From Kondoa malvinella (taxonomy: Eukaryota > Basidiomycota > Agaricostilbomycetes > Agaricostilbales > Kondoaceae): DNA of 64,000 bases. The stretch spans positions 2,394,331 through 2,458,330 of the forward strand of contig BCIM01000002.1 of NCBI GenBank assembly GCA_039545315.1, given 5' to 3'. Below are positions 44,261 through 56,911 of this stretch, in pieces. Each line of letters begins with the position of its first letter. The stretch's first letter is position 1. Position numbers and translations under genes: made by a program. The notes under the pieces were generated by a model. The model was given only the letters and a program-made list of their open reading frames with translations, had not been told where the DNA came from and searched no databases.

Positions 44261-44937
44261 TTATGAATCGCTTTCTCCTTCGCAGTGCTTCTTGTACGCG
44301 TCTGCATCCATCAATGCCTGCATTGAGTGTGAGTAGATGTGCATTGCAAGGATAGAGTAGCGCACCTCCAACTCTTTCCCGTCTTCTACTTTGATGCGGC
44401 ATAACCAGCCTGGCAACAAGTCAGAGGATCCTCGGTGGATAGAATGATAAAGCTCACCATCCTTTTCCGGACTCTTGTTGAGCAATCCAGGCTTATCATT
44501 CAGCATCTCGTTGATTTCATGGATGACACCGCTGATAGGTGCATATATATCTGAAGCCGCCTTGACAGATTCCACGGCACCAATTTGATCTTATCCCCAC
44601 ACACAAGATATAAGAACTTGCCCTGCCGTAAATAGTAGGAGAGCTGACCCTTCTGTTCCACCTTCTCGCCCTTCTGAGGCAATTCAACAAAAACGACGTC
44701 GCCCAGTGAATTTTGAGCGTAATCTGTAATGCCCATGGTGCCAATTGACGTGTCTGAATCAAAAGAGACCCATTCGTGCGCTTCAGTGTATTTTAATGCT
44801 GTTCCCGCACATCAGCCTAGGACGACATTCAGATTGGAACAGACTGAACTTGTTAGGCATCGGATGGAAGGAATGCAGCGTGGGCGGAGGCTCGCACGAG
44901 CTAATGTTCTGGCTGTAGGTCGAATCAAGCTGGTCAT
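44261..44937 (-). CDS. GCV3: Glycine cleavage system H protein, mitochondrial
   Basis: Lipoyl carrier of the glycine decarboxylase complex. The first exon encodes an Arg-rich targeting peptide ([19 protein letters not shown]). After an intron comes [39 protein letters not shown], the lipoylation site [15 protein letters not shown] (Lys in VKA), [16 protein letters not shown] and WLCRIKVED. Stop at 44261. The start codon faces that of the formin gene 131 nt away. Confidence 0.95.
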
Positions 44938-45068
44938 GGTCTTTGAACACAACACAACAACATCACGTCAATGCCACGAGGGCCCTACATAGGAGGTGGT
45001 CAATGCGGCAGAAAGGCCTGTTGTCAAGAGTCGACGACGCAGATCCTCTATAACCTGGCAAGAATGCA

Positions 45069-48000
45069 ATGCGCGAATCTCTGTTCGAAGTCTTGTTGCC
45101 TGATGAAAGTGTCCGAACTACCTTTTGCTCTGAAGACGCAACGCTCGCCAGCTTGGTCTCTCGTTTGTTGAAAGAAGATGGGCAAGAGATTGTACTGGCC
45201 TTGTTGGATTCGAGTAATGAAGCTGCTATACACAAATCGGAACTATGGGCTATACAGAAGGTCATCTCGAGCGATCCTGGCAGAATATGGTCTGAAGAGG
45301 AACTGCATGAACTCGGTGATGGTGAGTCTACACGGCTCATACGACTGAGTAGGGCTGATGGGAAATGTGTCAGGCTTGGCCGACTCTGACACTCTACTCA
45401 AGCAACTCATACCCAAATCAGCTGAAACATCAAATCGACCTACAGCGCAAAGGCAGTTCTCAGACTTCAGCCTATCCTCGCACTTACACAAACCTTTTCT
45501 TCGTTTGGTCTACCTCCCTTATTGCCTCAATGTGACATTCGCAAACATCCCTGAAATGCCAGAAGGTTTCCAATACACTCTCTTTGTTGGTTCTTCTATG
45601 ACGATTGCCGACTGCATCGAAAGCTTGCTCTCTGATTTCGGTATCAAAAGGACTGTTCAGCAAGGAGCTAAAACTGCTCGGATTGAATATGCTTTTGAAC
45701 TACCTGGTCGTGATCAAGCTATCCCAAGCAACGAGAAGATCATGACACATCTAGGAGATGCAAGAGCTATGGGTCCACCTTATCACGTTCGGTTCACTTT
45801 GTCAAGGGATTGGTTCGCTCGACTAGGAACAGTAGCCAATGGGTTCACCAAACTATCTCGGAGACCTACAGTCGTCAGTCGGAATTCTTCAGATGCGACT
45901 AAATCAAGCTGGAGACCTTCGTCCATGTTTGGCTTGTGGAATTATCCGACACTTGAAGAATCAGCTGAAGAGGAAGATGAATCAGCTGCTAGTACTTTGA
46001 AAGGCTCTTCACCTCAATTGAATACAGCTAGTTCTAGAGCTCGTACCACCAACAGTGGATCTCGTCTATCGTCACTCTTTGACTCTTGGGCGCCTGCAAG
46101 TCCAGATCCAGCTTTGACTAAATCGCCTAAACCTGATTCAACCCGTCCTTCTCGATCTCGAATAGTCTCTGAACCAATCTCGATGAGCAACTCTCCCGAT
46201 CTCAATACTTTGAAAATCTCATCACCCCAAGCGCTAGGCATCACTTTTGATACTGAAGAAACAAGCCTAGATGACCAATTTGAACAACTCATGCTCAGTC
46301 TAGGCATAAAACAAGATTCCAAAGCTGGCATGCGATCCCTTTCAGAGGATAGAAAACGTTTCCTCATCAACCAACACCAACAACAGACCATGACTCCTTT
46401 ACGACCTCAACAAACTGGTCCTGCTCCATCAAGCGAAAGTACATTATCAAACCTCAAACGCATGTCTTTAGCTACTGTTGGTCTATCATGGGAAGAAGCA
46501 CCAACTACTCGAACGCATTCACCCGCTAGTTCGATAAGTAGTTTTAATGCCGTGTCGACCCTCCCACCGCCTACAACATCAGAATGGACTTCATGGTTCT
46601 CTTCAACTTCTGCAGTGGAAGAATCACCAGCTTGGTTCGTCAGTATGCTCAAGGGTGGTAAAAATGGAAAGATTTTAGTCAAGCATTTGATTAGTTTGAG
46701 AGTGAGATTAGCTACGGAGCCTTTGGTTTGGATGCAAGAGTTTGTTGAGGTGCCTGTGGATGGGGTCAGAAGTCTGGAAGGTTTGTTGGAAAAGACTGTG
46801 GGGAAACAAAAAGTTGAGATGGGCGATTCGGTTGAAGCGATGCAATTTGAGTGTATCAAGTGTTTGAGGGTGTTGATGAATACTGAGGTGTGCTTTACAT
46901 CTAAGATGGAAATCGTAGCTGACAATGAAGGTAGATTGGTTTCGAGCGCGTCCTTTTAAGCAGTCATCTGGTCACCACAATCGCCTACTGCCTCTTTTCA
47001 ACATCAAACAAGCTCAGATCACAAGTAGCAGACCTCCTCGCTGCTCTATGCATGCTCTCCTTACAAGACGGTCATCGAATCGTCCTCGCAGCACTATCCG
47101 ATTTCAAAGTCGCGCATGATGAGAAATTCCGCTTCACCTATCTTATCGATAGTATTCTACCTAAAGATGATCTGGATGAGGAAGAGCTCAATACTGGTGT
47201 TTGGGAATATAGAGCTGCTGCTTTGTCGTTGTTGAACGCTTTGACTAATTCGCCCGAGGAGTTGGAAGAAAGGATCGCATTGAGGGAGGAGCTTAGTAGA
47301 AGAGGTTTGAACGAAGTCATGACTGTAAGTTATCGGTCGACGATGGAGAAGCAGAACTGATAGACTTTCCGGTAGGCACTAAAATATTGCGGGCCGCCAG
47401 ATGCAGTATTGACGCAGATGAAAGTCTATGCCGAAGAGAAGCAGGAAGATCAGGAAGACCTGCATGAGCGTACAGTGGGTAGATCGAGAGATGACGAGTA
47501 GGTTGAGATGCATGAATAGAGTTCGCTTGCTCAAGTCTGAACAGGTCGGCTGGAATACCGCTATCAGAATTGATCAGGCTGGCTCAAGAGCATGAAGACC
47601 TGTATCCTATATTGGTCGAGACGGTCAAGAAGTACATTGCCATCTTCGACAGGCAGATAGACGGGTGAGCTCTTCGTCTCTGTGTTCCAAAGGGCTACTA
47701 GATTGAAGCGGATCGCAGGTCACTCAAAGAAGACCTGCTGACCATCCTGGACAACTTTGTTGCGCATGCGAGTCATCTCGAAAACTTTGATGAAGGCTGG
47801 CGGACCTTCATGCGGCAATACCTGACATCTGTCCAACACATAGTCGGCCAGCAAGCCATTATCCGCTCGTCTAAAGTCTCTGATACCGCTAGTGTGCCTT
47901 CCAGCTTCATTGAAGAGCTGGAAGCACTTCGAGGCAAAGTTGAAGAGCTCAGCGATGAGGTGAAAAAGTCACAAGCTAAATACAGCGACATCTTCTGATT

Positions 48001-50921
48001 GTAGTGACAGAGGACTGCTTTGCGGGCGGAACTTAACGACCGGATAGCGGAGACAAACACCCTTCGCTCGTTGCGTGCAGAAGGGACATCACCTGGTCGA
48101 AATAGTATAGTAAGATCGTCTTGGTCTCCCTGAACTCTACGTCTGACTGAGAGTGAAGCGTGGTGCACGATCTGGCGAACAAGAGGTTTGTCTACCAGAC
48201 ACTACAAGGAAGCTTAAGTGTACTGAGCAACTTTGCAGAATTTCTCGGGCGTCATTCAGCGGCTAGTACAGAAAGAAAAGCAAGTGCTACAACTACAAGC
48301 TGAAGTGGATCGGCTGTCGGCTTCAGGCAAGCGCGCGGAGGATGTGAGTGGCTTTGATTGTTAACTAGGCCATTGCTGACTCTATTATAGCCTGACCTTC
48401 TTAAGAAGGAGAGGGCTGAGCGGAATCGACAATGGACGACCTTGATAGAAGAGATCACTCAGCTCAAGACCAAGGTAAATGAGACGCGCCGGAAAGCAAA
48501 GCCTAGCTAATTCGAGGACAGCTCATCGACTCGGACGCCATCGTTGCCCAGCGACAGAAGGACATTGTCTACCTCAAGCGAGCTTTGGAGTCGGTGTACA
48601 CCAGATTCCAGAGTAGTCTCAGTGCAGCAGAAGACATTAACATTCCTGCCGCCGAGACTACCACAGACGAATTGGTGAATAAGTCAATGGAGGCTTTGAA
48701 TCAGCGAGAAGAGAACGTCCGAACTTTAGAAGCGGAAGTCGCATCTCTGAAAGCTCAGCTCGCCTCGCAGCAGAAACCAGACAGGACACGGATGGTCAAC
48801 GCTCGTAAGATTAGCGGTCTTGTTGCGCAACATCGACCTGCTCCATTACCGCCAGAAGAATCTATAAAGGAAGACGTTGCCTCAGAGAGCAAAGCGATCG
48901 TCTCCCCAGTCAATTTGGAACCCTCTTCGTCAAGCAGTGTTGCTACTTCGATAATACCTCCTCCTCCGCCTCCACCGCCTTTCATGCGCGCAGCTAGCAG
49001 CCAGATCGCTCAAACAGCTCGACCCGCTGTCAAATCGACGGTCTCTGCTCCATCCATGAATCAAGGTATAACAATCCCTCCGCCGCCACCGCCTCCTGCT
49101 CCTTCATCTATACTCATGTCTAAGCCAATAGCGATCGCACCAACACCACCACCGGCACCTCCTTTGATGTCTGTCAAACCCGCTATCAAATTGCCGCCTG
49201 TCCATATTACACCGGGTGTCAAGATGAAGCCATTCTTCTGGAACAAGCTCGCTGCTCCCACCGTTCAGAAAAGTATATGGGCTGATATCAAACCGGAAGA
49301 CCACCAAATCGATTTTTCACAGCTGGAGACATACTTCTCAGCAAAGCCAGCTGCACAAAGCAAACTCGTTCCAGATATGAGCAAAGCAAACACAGCCAAA
49401 GTACAGCCAAAGACCTTATTGGATATCAATAGAGCCACCAACATTGGTGTCGTGCTAGCTCGTTTTCGGATGCCAGCTACGGCGATTCGGGATGCTATTT
49501 TACGACTAGACGACAAGAGAATTTCTCTGGACATGTTGAAGGCAGTCAAGACCATTGCTCCACAACCTGATGAGGTGAATCCTGCAGTGAACCTTTTGTG
49601 AATTGTCTTAAGTCTCTGTGGTAGATCGAGACCATACGAGCCTACACTGGAGACTTCAAAACACTATCAGCTGGCGACCAACTTTTCAAAGAGGTAATTA
49701 CTTTTTCGTGTACGTTCAAAGCGACAGACTGACGAACGATCGAATTACAGATTGCAAGTATACCCCGACTCAGCGAGCGCCTGAGCTGTATGATCTTCCG
49801 ACGTCGCTTCGAGATGGATCTAGAGGAGATCAAGCCAGAGCTTACCATCCTGCGAGCGGCAAACGATGAGCTGCGCAGCTCTGATGCTTTCAAGAAGCTG
49901 CTATCGCTCATTCTTGTGATCGGAAACAATCTGAATGCCTCTACATTCCGCGGGAATGCGTCCGGATTTCAGCTAGAAGCTCTATTGAAGGCAAGTGTCG
50001 CCTCTCGCTGTACGCATCGCTTGCTAATGACGTGAAACAGCTTAAAGACCTTCGGGCTAGCAATACCGGTTCTAATACTCCAACGCTGCTACATTTCGCT
50101 GTACAACAGATCCAGAAGCTAGATTCAAAGCTCATGGACTATCTCGTGACCATGCGACATGTTGAAGCAGCTTCTCGAAGTAAGCCTCACCGTTACGTTG
50201 CCGGACTCATCTGATCATCGATCAGTATCCATCGCCTCGCTCACTGCTGCTTCAACTGCTTTTGGGAATAGCTTTGCTCAACTCAAGCACGAGTTACAAG
50301 TAGCTAAGAAGGCACCTCGAATACCTGGTGATCGCTTCACGGATGTGATGGAGGTAGGTCAGTCCCTCTATCATTATCGATGACCGCTCACAGAGAATAT
50401 CTTTAGACCTTTCTCCAAAGCGCAGCTCCAGCTGTGGAAGTCCTTAGGGGCCTAGTCAGCGCCATCGATAAAGATCTCCGAGATCTAGTCATCTACTACG
50501 GTGAAGACCCAAGCAACACTAAACCAGAAGATGTCTTTGCTACAGTAGTCACTTTCGCTGGTTTGCTACATCAGACATCGGATGAAATGGCAGAAGATGA
50601 ACGGAGGAAAGCGAGGATGGCTGCTCCGCGAAAAGGTGCAGCGTATGAGGTGAGTCTACTTCTCAATGACCTTTTGGTCTATGTTGACGGCAGATCTCAC
50701 AGGCCAAACCAAGCACACCGGCTCGGCGGATGGATCAGGCTCGCTCACCCATGCGCGCAAGGAGACGAGAAGCCTCTTCAGACGGACGCAACTCGTTAGG
50801 CAAGAATGGGTTCGACCAAACACTGCGGCATTTACGCGCTGGTGCTCGATTCGGCAGCCGGAGAGAACGGGATCGACCTTTAAGCAGAATCTTCTTGGAT
50901 GGTGCGGGTGGTAGAGGGTAA
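45069..50921 (+). CDS. Formin (GBD/FH3-FH1-FH2-DAD)
   Basis: Actin nucleator and elongation factor, about 1600 residues in many exons. In order: Rho-binding GBD and FH3 armadillo region (MRESLFEVLLPDESVR to LNEVMTALKYCG), a helical dimerisation part, a coiled coil (DLLKKERAERNRQWTT), three proline runs forming FH1 near 48955-49175 (PPPPPPPPF, PPPPPPPAP), FH2 (KMKPFFWNKLAAP, NIGVVLARFRMP, LILVIGNNLNAST, VIYYGEDPSN) and a DAD-like C-terminus FDQTLRHLRAGARFGSRR. The DAD plus GBD pair implies autoinhibition released by Rho GTPase. First-exon choice is tentative; frames upstream of 45069 are closed. Confidence 0.92.
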
Positions 50922-51029
50922 ATATGCATGTTCAGACTGTATTATTCCTGTATTTGTATCAACGACGAAGACTGTACACCGGACCCCCTTTGTTATTATA
51001 CAATAATCCACATTCCCTTAAATGACCGT

Positions 51030-52212
51030 TCATGCAGTAGTTGTAGGTTGATTCTCTACAGCGCTTTCTAGTAGAGGAGCGTCGGCTGCTCTTTTGAGGT
51101 GAGCAAAGCGTTCATCGCAGACTCGCTTGATTTGTGGCCATCTGTCACACGAACCTCCGAGGTGAGCCACTGAAAAATGGCACAACAGAGGATCACTGAC
51201 ATTATTTTCGAGGTAGAACCAGAGAAAGTGAGTAGTTTAGGTGGGGCAGATGAAAGCTGGTCCTGGGCTGCATAGTATTGCAGCATGGGTTCAGTATTGT
51301 GATGGAAGGTTTCTAGGCGTTTGCGAAAGGTGACCTGTCATCATCTTGTGAGATCAGAATAGGGATACCGAAAGATGGACGCACGACATTATCATCTGCG
51401 CGTTTTGATCTATGTCACAAGGTCAGCAGGTGTGAGCATAGATGGGATGATACGTACAGAGCTTCACCTGTCAGATCGTCGAATCCGGCTCTTTGAGGTG
51501 GGTTGAAGCCTGTATTGTACGTCCTTCCAGACTGTGTGAAACAACTCGCTGATCAGACTGTGAAGCTGAATAGCAAGAGTTGTTCCCAACAGGTTTATGA
51601 ATCCATCGACCCTCTATCCGCTCCAGGATGACTTGATCAGGTACGTCCAGGTTGATGATCATATCCAGAGGTTGGTCTATACTGGCAAGATGTTGGTCCA
51701 ATGCTGTTGGTGTTTTGTCAGAACCAAGAATAGCCGGCCTTGCTGTGAAGCATACCTTGAGCTTGCGCGACAGTGCGAGGGTAGCCATCCAATATCAGAC
51801 CCTGTACCTTCCATCAGCAAATAGCTAAGACAGCAGAAGTGAACATTACAGCCAAATGCCTGGACCGATCAAACTCCCCATGCACCAATTCTTGCATAGT
51901 CAGATCCGGGACCAATCCACCTTCTTTCATTATCTGTGCAGCTTCTTTCCCCAACGCCGTATTGTCGTTGACTTGCTGTCGCAGAATATCGCCAGAGCTA
52001 ATCATGGTCATCCGGAAATCTCGCATGAGTCTGCAACCCGTGTAAGCAACTTTGACGTCTCGCGTAGGTGTAGAAACTGACGAAGTACTGTGTGTGCCTT
52101 TCCCACTTCCAGGTGCGCCTATGATCAAAGCTCGAACAGCTGATCCAATTTTGTTGGGCGTGTAAGCGACTGTAGCGAGCTTTCGCTGCATGATGATTGC
52201 TGTTGCTAGCAT
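51030..52212 (-). CDS. Adenylate kinase family, mitochondrial type (GTP:AMP phosphotransferase-like)
   Basis: Nucleoside monophosphate kinase. N-terminus MLATAIIMQRKLATVAY looks like a mitochondrial presequence. P-loop GAPGSGKGTH, then SLMRDFRMTMISSGDILRQQ after an intron that skips a stretch with no counterpart in the family, LILDGYPRTVAQAQ, DMIINLDVPDQVILERIEG, RWIHKPSGRTYN and FNPP. Variable lid without four cysteines. Ends LLESAVENQPTTTA at 51030. AK3/ADK2 is the best guess; a cytosolic AK is less likely because of the leader. Same strand as the hydrolase upstream, 164 nt away. Confidence 0.88.
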
Positions 52213-52376
52213 GGCGTGAATTTGGCTGGGCGAACAGCTGGCCTAGCACAGGCAAGACGAGTCGGGTTGCTCGCTTATCGGCAAGGTCCTAAAAGTGATA
52301 AGCGGGAGAGAAACAGGGTCACCTTCGGCCAGCCGAGATATACATGATAGGAATATGATAGGCTTGATTCATGCGA

Positions 52377-53227
52377 TTACAGAGTTCTCACCTCATCTAC
52401 CAACTCTTGCACCGACTTGACTGGTCCATAAAAAGTCATGATATCCTCAGCGCGTTGACCGAGATGTTCTCGTTTCGTATAGACGCCATCTCTAACCCAG
52501 ACGATATCAAAGTCTACGCCGCGAATCAGCATCAGTCATTCCAGGGGATGAGAACATGCCATTGGCAATACCTCCGAAAGCACTTGATAAGCAACGGACG
52601 ACGTCCGCTTTGACACCGGTGATGAGGACTGTAGTGATGCCCGATGTGCGCAGTCGGTCAGCTAGACCAATTTCGGAGAAGCAACTAATAGGAATGGGTG
52701 AGGTAAGGGGGATTATTTACTCGTAGTGTTTCTTGACTATACATTCTTCAGGTTTGGCTAGCGCTTCTAGGTCAGGTAAAAGCCTGAAACCTTCTGAGCC
52801 GACTAGGATGGTGCTTCCTGTGGCGGGATCAGTATAGTGGGATATGCCGAACCAAAAGACATGCCATCGCCTGTGAGTTTTTTGTCAGTGGATACTTTGC
52901 AATGCATACAAGCATACCTGCTAAGCCTTGGTGACGAGGCACGTATTTCCTATTATCCTCAGGCGACTTCTCGTAACCCTGTCGTCACGTTCAAGCAAAT
53001 CTCCTAGTCAAGGTCGTGAAACTCACATTCTGCGGAAACAACACTGGCAGTCCTTTCGCCTTGTACGCTTTGACCAAAGGCAGCAAACGTTGTTCCAGCT
53101 TTAACGTCTCTTCTACTGATTTGTTGCCTTTGCGATCACAGCCTTCACGCTGCATATCAATGACGAGCAAATATGATTTGAATAAGTCATATTGCGCTAC
53201 GAGAGCTCTGCGAATTGCATCTGCCAT
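52377..53227 (-). CDS. Isochorismatase-like cysteine hydrolase
   Basis: Cysteine hydrolase fold of unknown substrate (nicotinamidase/isochorismatase superfamily). Visible: MADAIRRALVAQYD, LLVIDMQREGC with the catalytic Asp, GLPVLFPQN, TGSTILVGSEGFRLLPDL, EECIVKKHY with the catalytic Lys, and VLITGVKADVVRCLSSAFG, where the Cys of RC is the probable nucleophile. The last exon is DFDIVWVRDGVYTK and on to SVQELVDEVRTL. The GVxxxxC spacing is slightly unusual, so activity should not be assumed. The final stop (52377) may instead lie past another intron. Confidence 0.7.
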
Positions 53228-53848
53228 GGTTTACGAAGAAAATGAGGAAGCGAGGTTATGCGGCAAGGCAGTGTATGTAAAGACCCAAGCAGACGTGCAC
53301 TGCTGAGCGGAACGCCGTCGTGAAGCATACAGGCCGTACGAGAATAAGAGCAGTAGAATGCAGTAGCAGGATAGCAGCCAGAAAAGAAAGGCCTGATGGA
53401 TATTCGACTTGATACAGCTTGACCCGAACGATGTCCTGAATACCAGCGAGAGCGCAGCAAATATGATACAGAAGTGGAACAGCAGACGAGCAGACGCAAA
53501 ATAGCTCCAAGGAATTCCGTTTGGCTGCTCAAAGCAAGCCTGTCGAACGCAAAAGACGAGAGTCGCTTGCCTTATCGCGGTGTGTTGCAAGATGTTAGAC
53601 TGTTGCCCAGGAATGTCTTTTGTCGACCCAAACAGGGATCTCTGTCCTCTCCCTTTCGCCGGTCTAACAAAAGAGTGCCAGTGGGTCAAAGCGCAGAGAA
53701 GATGCTAGTGTCCGGTGCTGAGCAGATCTCTCTCTTCTGCTTCCGAGCATCCATCTGTGTCTTCTGTCCTGTCAAGTCTTCTGTCAAGTGAAACCTACTT
53801 CGACTTATAGCGCTGCCTCGCTTCAAGAATTCATTGTTTACTTTCAAG
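53228..53848. other. 621-nt divergent interval with hydrophobic chance frames
   Basis: Between the hydrolase and cupredoxin starts. Two overlapping reverse frames (53231-53689 and 53256-53510) are long and hydrophobic, but start next to each other in different frames and show no motif or splice plan; probably non-coding. Confidence 0.35.
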
Positions 53849-54698
53849 ATGATTCCAAAGACACTGGTATACCTGTTCTTACAAGCCATGCTCTTGTTAT
53901 GCTGTCAAGCGGAGGAGATTAGGGTGGAAGTAGCGCAAGAGGTGCTGGAGTTTACGCCGAATCAGATCACGGTAAGTCTGTCGACATCCGCTATTGGCAT
54001 TGTATTGAGTGTCATCGCAACATGCAGGCTTCAGTAGGCGATACGATCCTCTTCGTCTTTTATCGAGATCGAACAACGGTGAGTCCCATCACCATTCATC
54101 TTCGACACTGGTCTGATAGGAAAACAGCTGTATCAAAGCACTTTTGAACAACCTTGCGAGTGAGTGCATGGTATCGATCGGGTCTTCCGTTTGACTCGCC
54201 GATTGCGCTCACAGGCTATACAATAACGCTACCTCCGGAGAGATCGGTTTCCAAACGAATCTAGTACGGCAATTCACAAGCAATACAACAGATTTGCGTA
54301 GGTCTTCCATCGTATAAGCTGACTAATAGCTTAGCGGATGCGGAGATTCTACAGCTACTCGAATATTGGAAATTACCGATCCAGATCCAACCTTCATTTT
54401 CGGAAACAACGCAGGACAGTGCCACGAAGGCTTTGTATTTGCTATTAATCCTCCTCTGATGTGAGTTAGCCTTGCTTCTAATGAGGATACCTGTCTGATG
54501 AGTCAATAGAGGGAACACCTATGATGCATTCGTTCAGCGCGCAACGGAAGGAGTGGTACGTCTGCCTGACGTCTTTGCGGATTACATCGCTAAAGACTCG
54601 GCTTCATTGTACAGGAGAAGAGCGATGCTTTCGAAACGCTGCATACTTCTGCGTTATTGATCTCGTTGGCGATACTGGTTGGAGTGAGTTGTATGTAA
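53849..54698 (+). CDS. Secreted or membrane-anchored cupredoxin-domain protein
   Basis: Fungal extracellular serine-rich/cupredoxin family. Signal peptide MIPKTLVYLFLQAMLLLCCQ, then the cupredoxin strand pair EVLEFTPNQITASVGDTILF and VFYRDRTT, LYQSTFEQPCELY, the motif GNNAGQCHEGFVFAINPP and GNTYDAFVQRA. The last exon ends in a hydrophobic stretch (SALLISLAILVGVSCM) that could be a membrane helix or a GPI signal. The Cu-ligand Cys/His pair QCHEG is present; the first-His position (HSVVQS in relatives) reads differently, so copper binding is uncertain. Six or seven exons, all with short introns. Confidence 0.72.
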
Positions 54699-54828
54699 TC
54701 GGTTTGGCCTTCTATTGTGTTGTACAGTGCATTGTACATTCATCATACCGTACCATAGCCTGGTCCGCTTGCTATCCACTTCGCCTGTTCGTCATAACCA
54801 CGACGTCGTCTCTAAAAATACTTTCAAC

Positions 54829-56190
54829 ATGCATCCAGCTATCAAAGCAGGCAATGTCGCGCTCAGTCGGTGCTTCTACTATATGCTAAACTATTAGCTT
54901 ACTGTAGAGGGCGCGGACAGTCACTGGTAAAGCGCTCCTCCCACCTGTCGAAATTCGCTCAAATGCATTAACAGGTTCAGCATATGGCGGAATCGGATTC
55001 GCAGTAGCTAAACGACTCAGTGGTCATGGAATGAAAGTCGCTTTAGCCGATTTCGATGGACCTAATCTACAGAAAGCGGAACAAACATTGTTGAAAGCTG
55101 GTGTTCCGCGAGAGAACGTCTTCATCCACAAGACTGGTAAGTCTTCGTACAGCTGGGGGATAAGCTGATGCGTCTGCTAGATGTCTCGAGTCTGGAGGAA
55201 ATGAAAGCGCTGGGTGATGCGGTGTTTGAGAAGTTTGGTGGTCAGCTTGATTTCTTGCATCTCAACGCTGGCACGGGCGGCTCGTCTACTTGCACTTCAA
55301 CGGAGGGCTGGGAGAAGATTCTAGGTGTGAACATGTTTGGTGTGATTTATGGAGGACAGGCGATCGCTTCGAGGATGATCGAAGGTCGGACTACGCCTGG
55401 TGTGAGCTTTCAATACTACAGGAGGAGCACTCTGATGATGTTCCAGGCTATAGTGATCACTGGCTCGAAGCAAGGTAAGCTACAGGAAGGCTATATGGCA
55501 TCGAGCTGATGGGTAATGAGTGCAGGCATAACCTGTCCGCCTGGATCTGGACCGGCTTACAACGTCTCAAAAGCGGCAGTGAAGGTATACACTGAGAATC
55601 TAGCTCATGAAGTTTGTCTGTATGATCTACCTTTGGGCGCGCGCTGACGGATGGATAATAGGTCAGACAGAAGACCGATAAAGTCTCCGTCGCACTTCTA
55701 GTACCGGGTATGGCAACGTTACCTCTCTAAAATCTCGCTCATACTATTACAGGTTGGGTCCACAGCAAGCTGACGACCAGAGGTAAAGGTGATATCGACT
55801 CAGTCGCCAAACCTGATGGTGCTTGGACACCTGATCAAACTGTCGATTATATGTGAGTGTTCTCTATGCACAGCAAATCGCTGCTCAGTAGATTTTTAGG
55901 ATGGAGAAGCTTGAAAAGGGCGATTTCTACATTATTTGGTTTGTCTCGATCAGATGGTCTGAACAAAGCTGATTCAGAACAGTCCCGACAACGAAACATC
56001 AGAAGCTATGGACGTAGCTCGTATGAAGTGGTCTGCTACAGATGTAGTGGAGAAGAGACCTGCTCTGTCGAGGTATGTCATCTCCGCTGTAGGCCATTTC
56101 GATCGCTCACAAGAGCTGCCGACATACAGATGGCACCCGGACTACAAAGAACAGTTCGAGGCGCACATGAAAAGGGAAACGGGAGCTTAG
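54829..56190 (+). CDS. Short-chain dehydrogenase/reductase with a 6-nt microexon
   Basis: SDR of unknown substrate. Exon 1 54829-54865 (MHPAIKAGNVAL), exon 2 54921-54926 (TCACTG, six nt), exon 3 from 54975 (SAYGGIGFAVAKRLS). The joined text NVALITGSAYGGIG restores the cofactor loop. Later LNAGTGGSS, IVITGSKQGITCPP, the catalytic YNVSK, VALLVPGWVHSKL and a C-terminal extension to DYKEQFEAHMKRETGA. Plain SDR folds end earlier; here an extra 60 residues follow. Stop 56188-56190, 38 nt from the convergent gene. Confidence 0.85.
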
Positions 56191-56228
56191 AGTGCCCGCA
56201 CAATGTCAAATTTACAAGATGTTACAAG

Positions 56229-56911
56229 CTACTTCGACATGACCCATACAGCAAATCCTACAATTACAAGCCAACCTCCGCCCATCAGTGCCGCTATTGA
56301 TATCTCCTTCGCGGATCTTGGCTCAACAGGCGCGTCTACTTGAACAGGCTTCATCTGCCCAGTAGGAGATAGGCCTAGTTTCTCTTCTATGGGTTTCATT
56401 ACTCGCAAGTAATGTTCATCTGGTTCTATCTTGTCTTTTGTCGTGCGTACATCCACTCCATATCTGTCTGATCTCAGCTCTGTCGATGGAAGAACATCTA
56501 TCGACCTACTCCGCTGCAAGCTGATCCATTAGGATTTTCGGACTGATCTCATACATCTGACAGCTCTCATACAGCATCCCACACATGAGCAAGACAGCTC
56601 TAGGACTTCTGTACGCTTCTGCTATTTCCCTCATTGCCTGTCCAAGGAAATCAACTAAACATCTCTCATCTCTCCTTTTCGCTCACCCTAAACTCCTCCC
56701 CTGTGCCCTCATAGCAAATAGCAGCCGCTCCATCCGGTGTAAGGATCGCGTAGTCTACCTTCTGACCTTGTAATTCAGGCGCTTTCTCTAGTTCAATCAT
56801 TGCGTTGATGCGGTTCACCATGGTCAGGGAAATGGGTGCGAGACCTGGACCTGGTGAGGCTGACACATCGTGTGTAGGGACTATGTAGCTTGGTTTCTTC
56901 TTGCTGGGCAT
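56229..56911 (-). CDS. Tail-anchored protein of unknown function
   Basis: Three exons give about 195 residues: MPSKKKPSYIVPTHDV, LTMVNRINAMIELEKAPELQ, VDYAILTPDGAAAICYEG; then AMREIAEAYRSPRAVLLMCG after a 49-nt intron; then, after a 46-nt intron that removes an in-frame TAG, VLPSTELRSDRYGVDV, EPDEHYLRVMKPIEEKLGL and one C-terminal helix ISIAALMGGGWLVIVGFAVW. If the second intron is retained the protein ends at LMDQLAAE without an anchor. Tail anchor in the ER, mitochondria or peroxisome is inferred. No family recognised. Confidence 0.6.

Noticed and set aside
53231..53689. Hydrophobic 152-codon reverse frame upstream of the cupredoxin gene
   Set aside because: An overlapping hydrophobic frame in another phase is equally open, which suggests base composition rather than coding.
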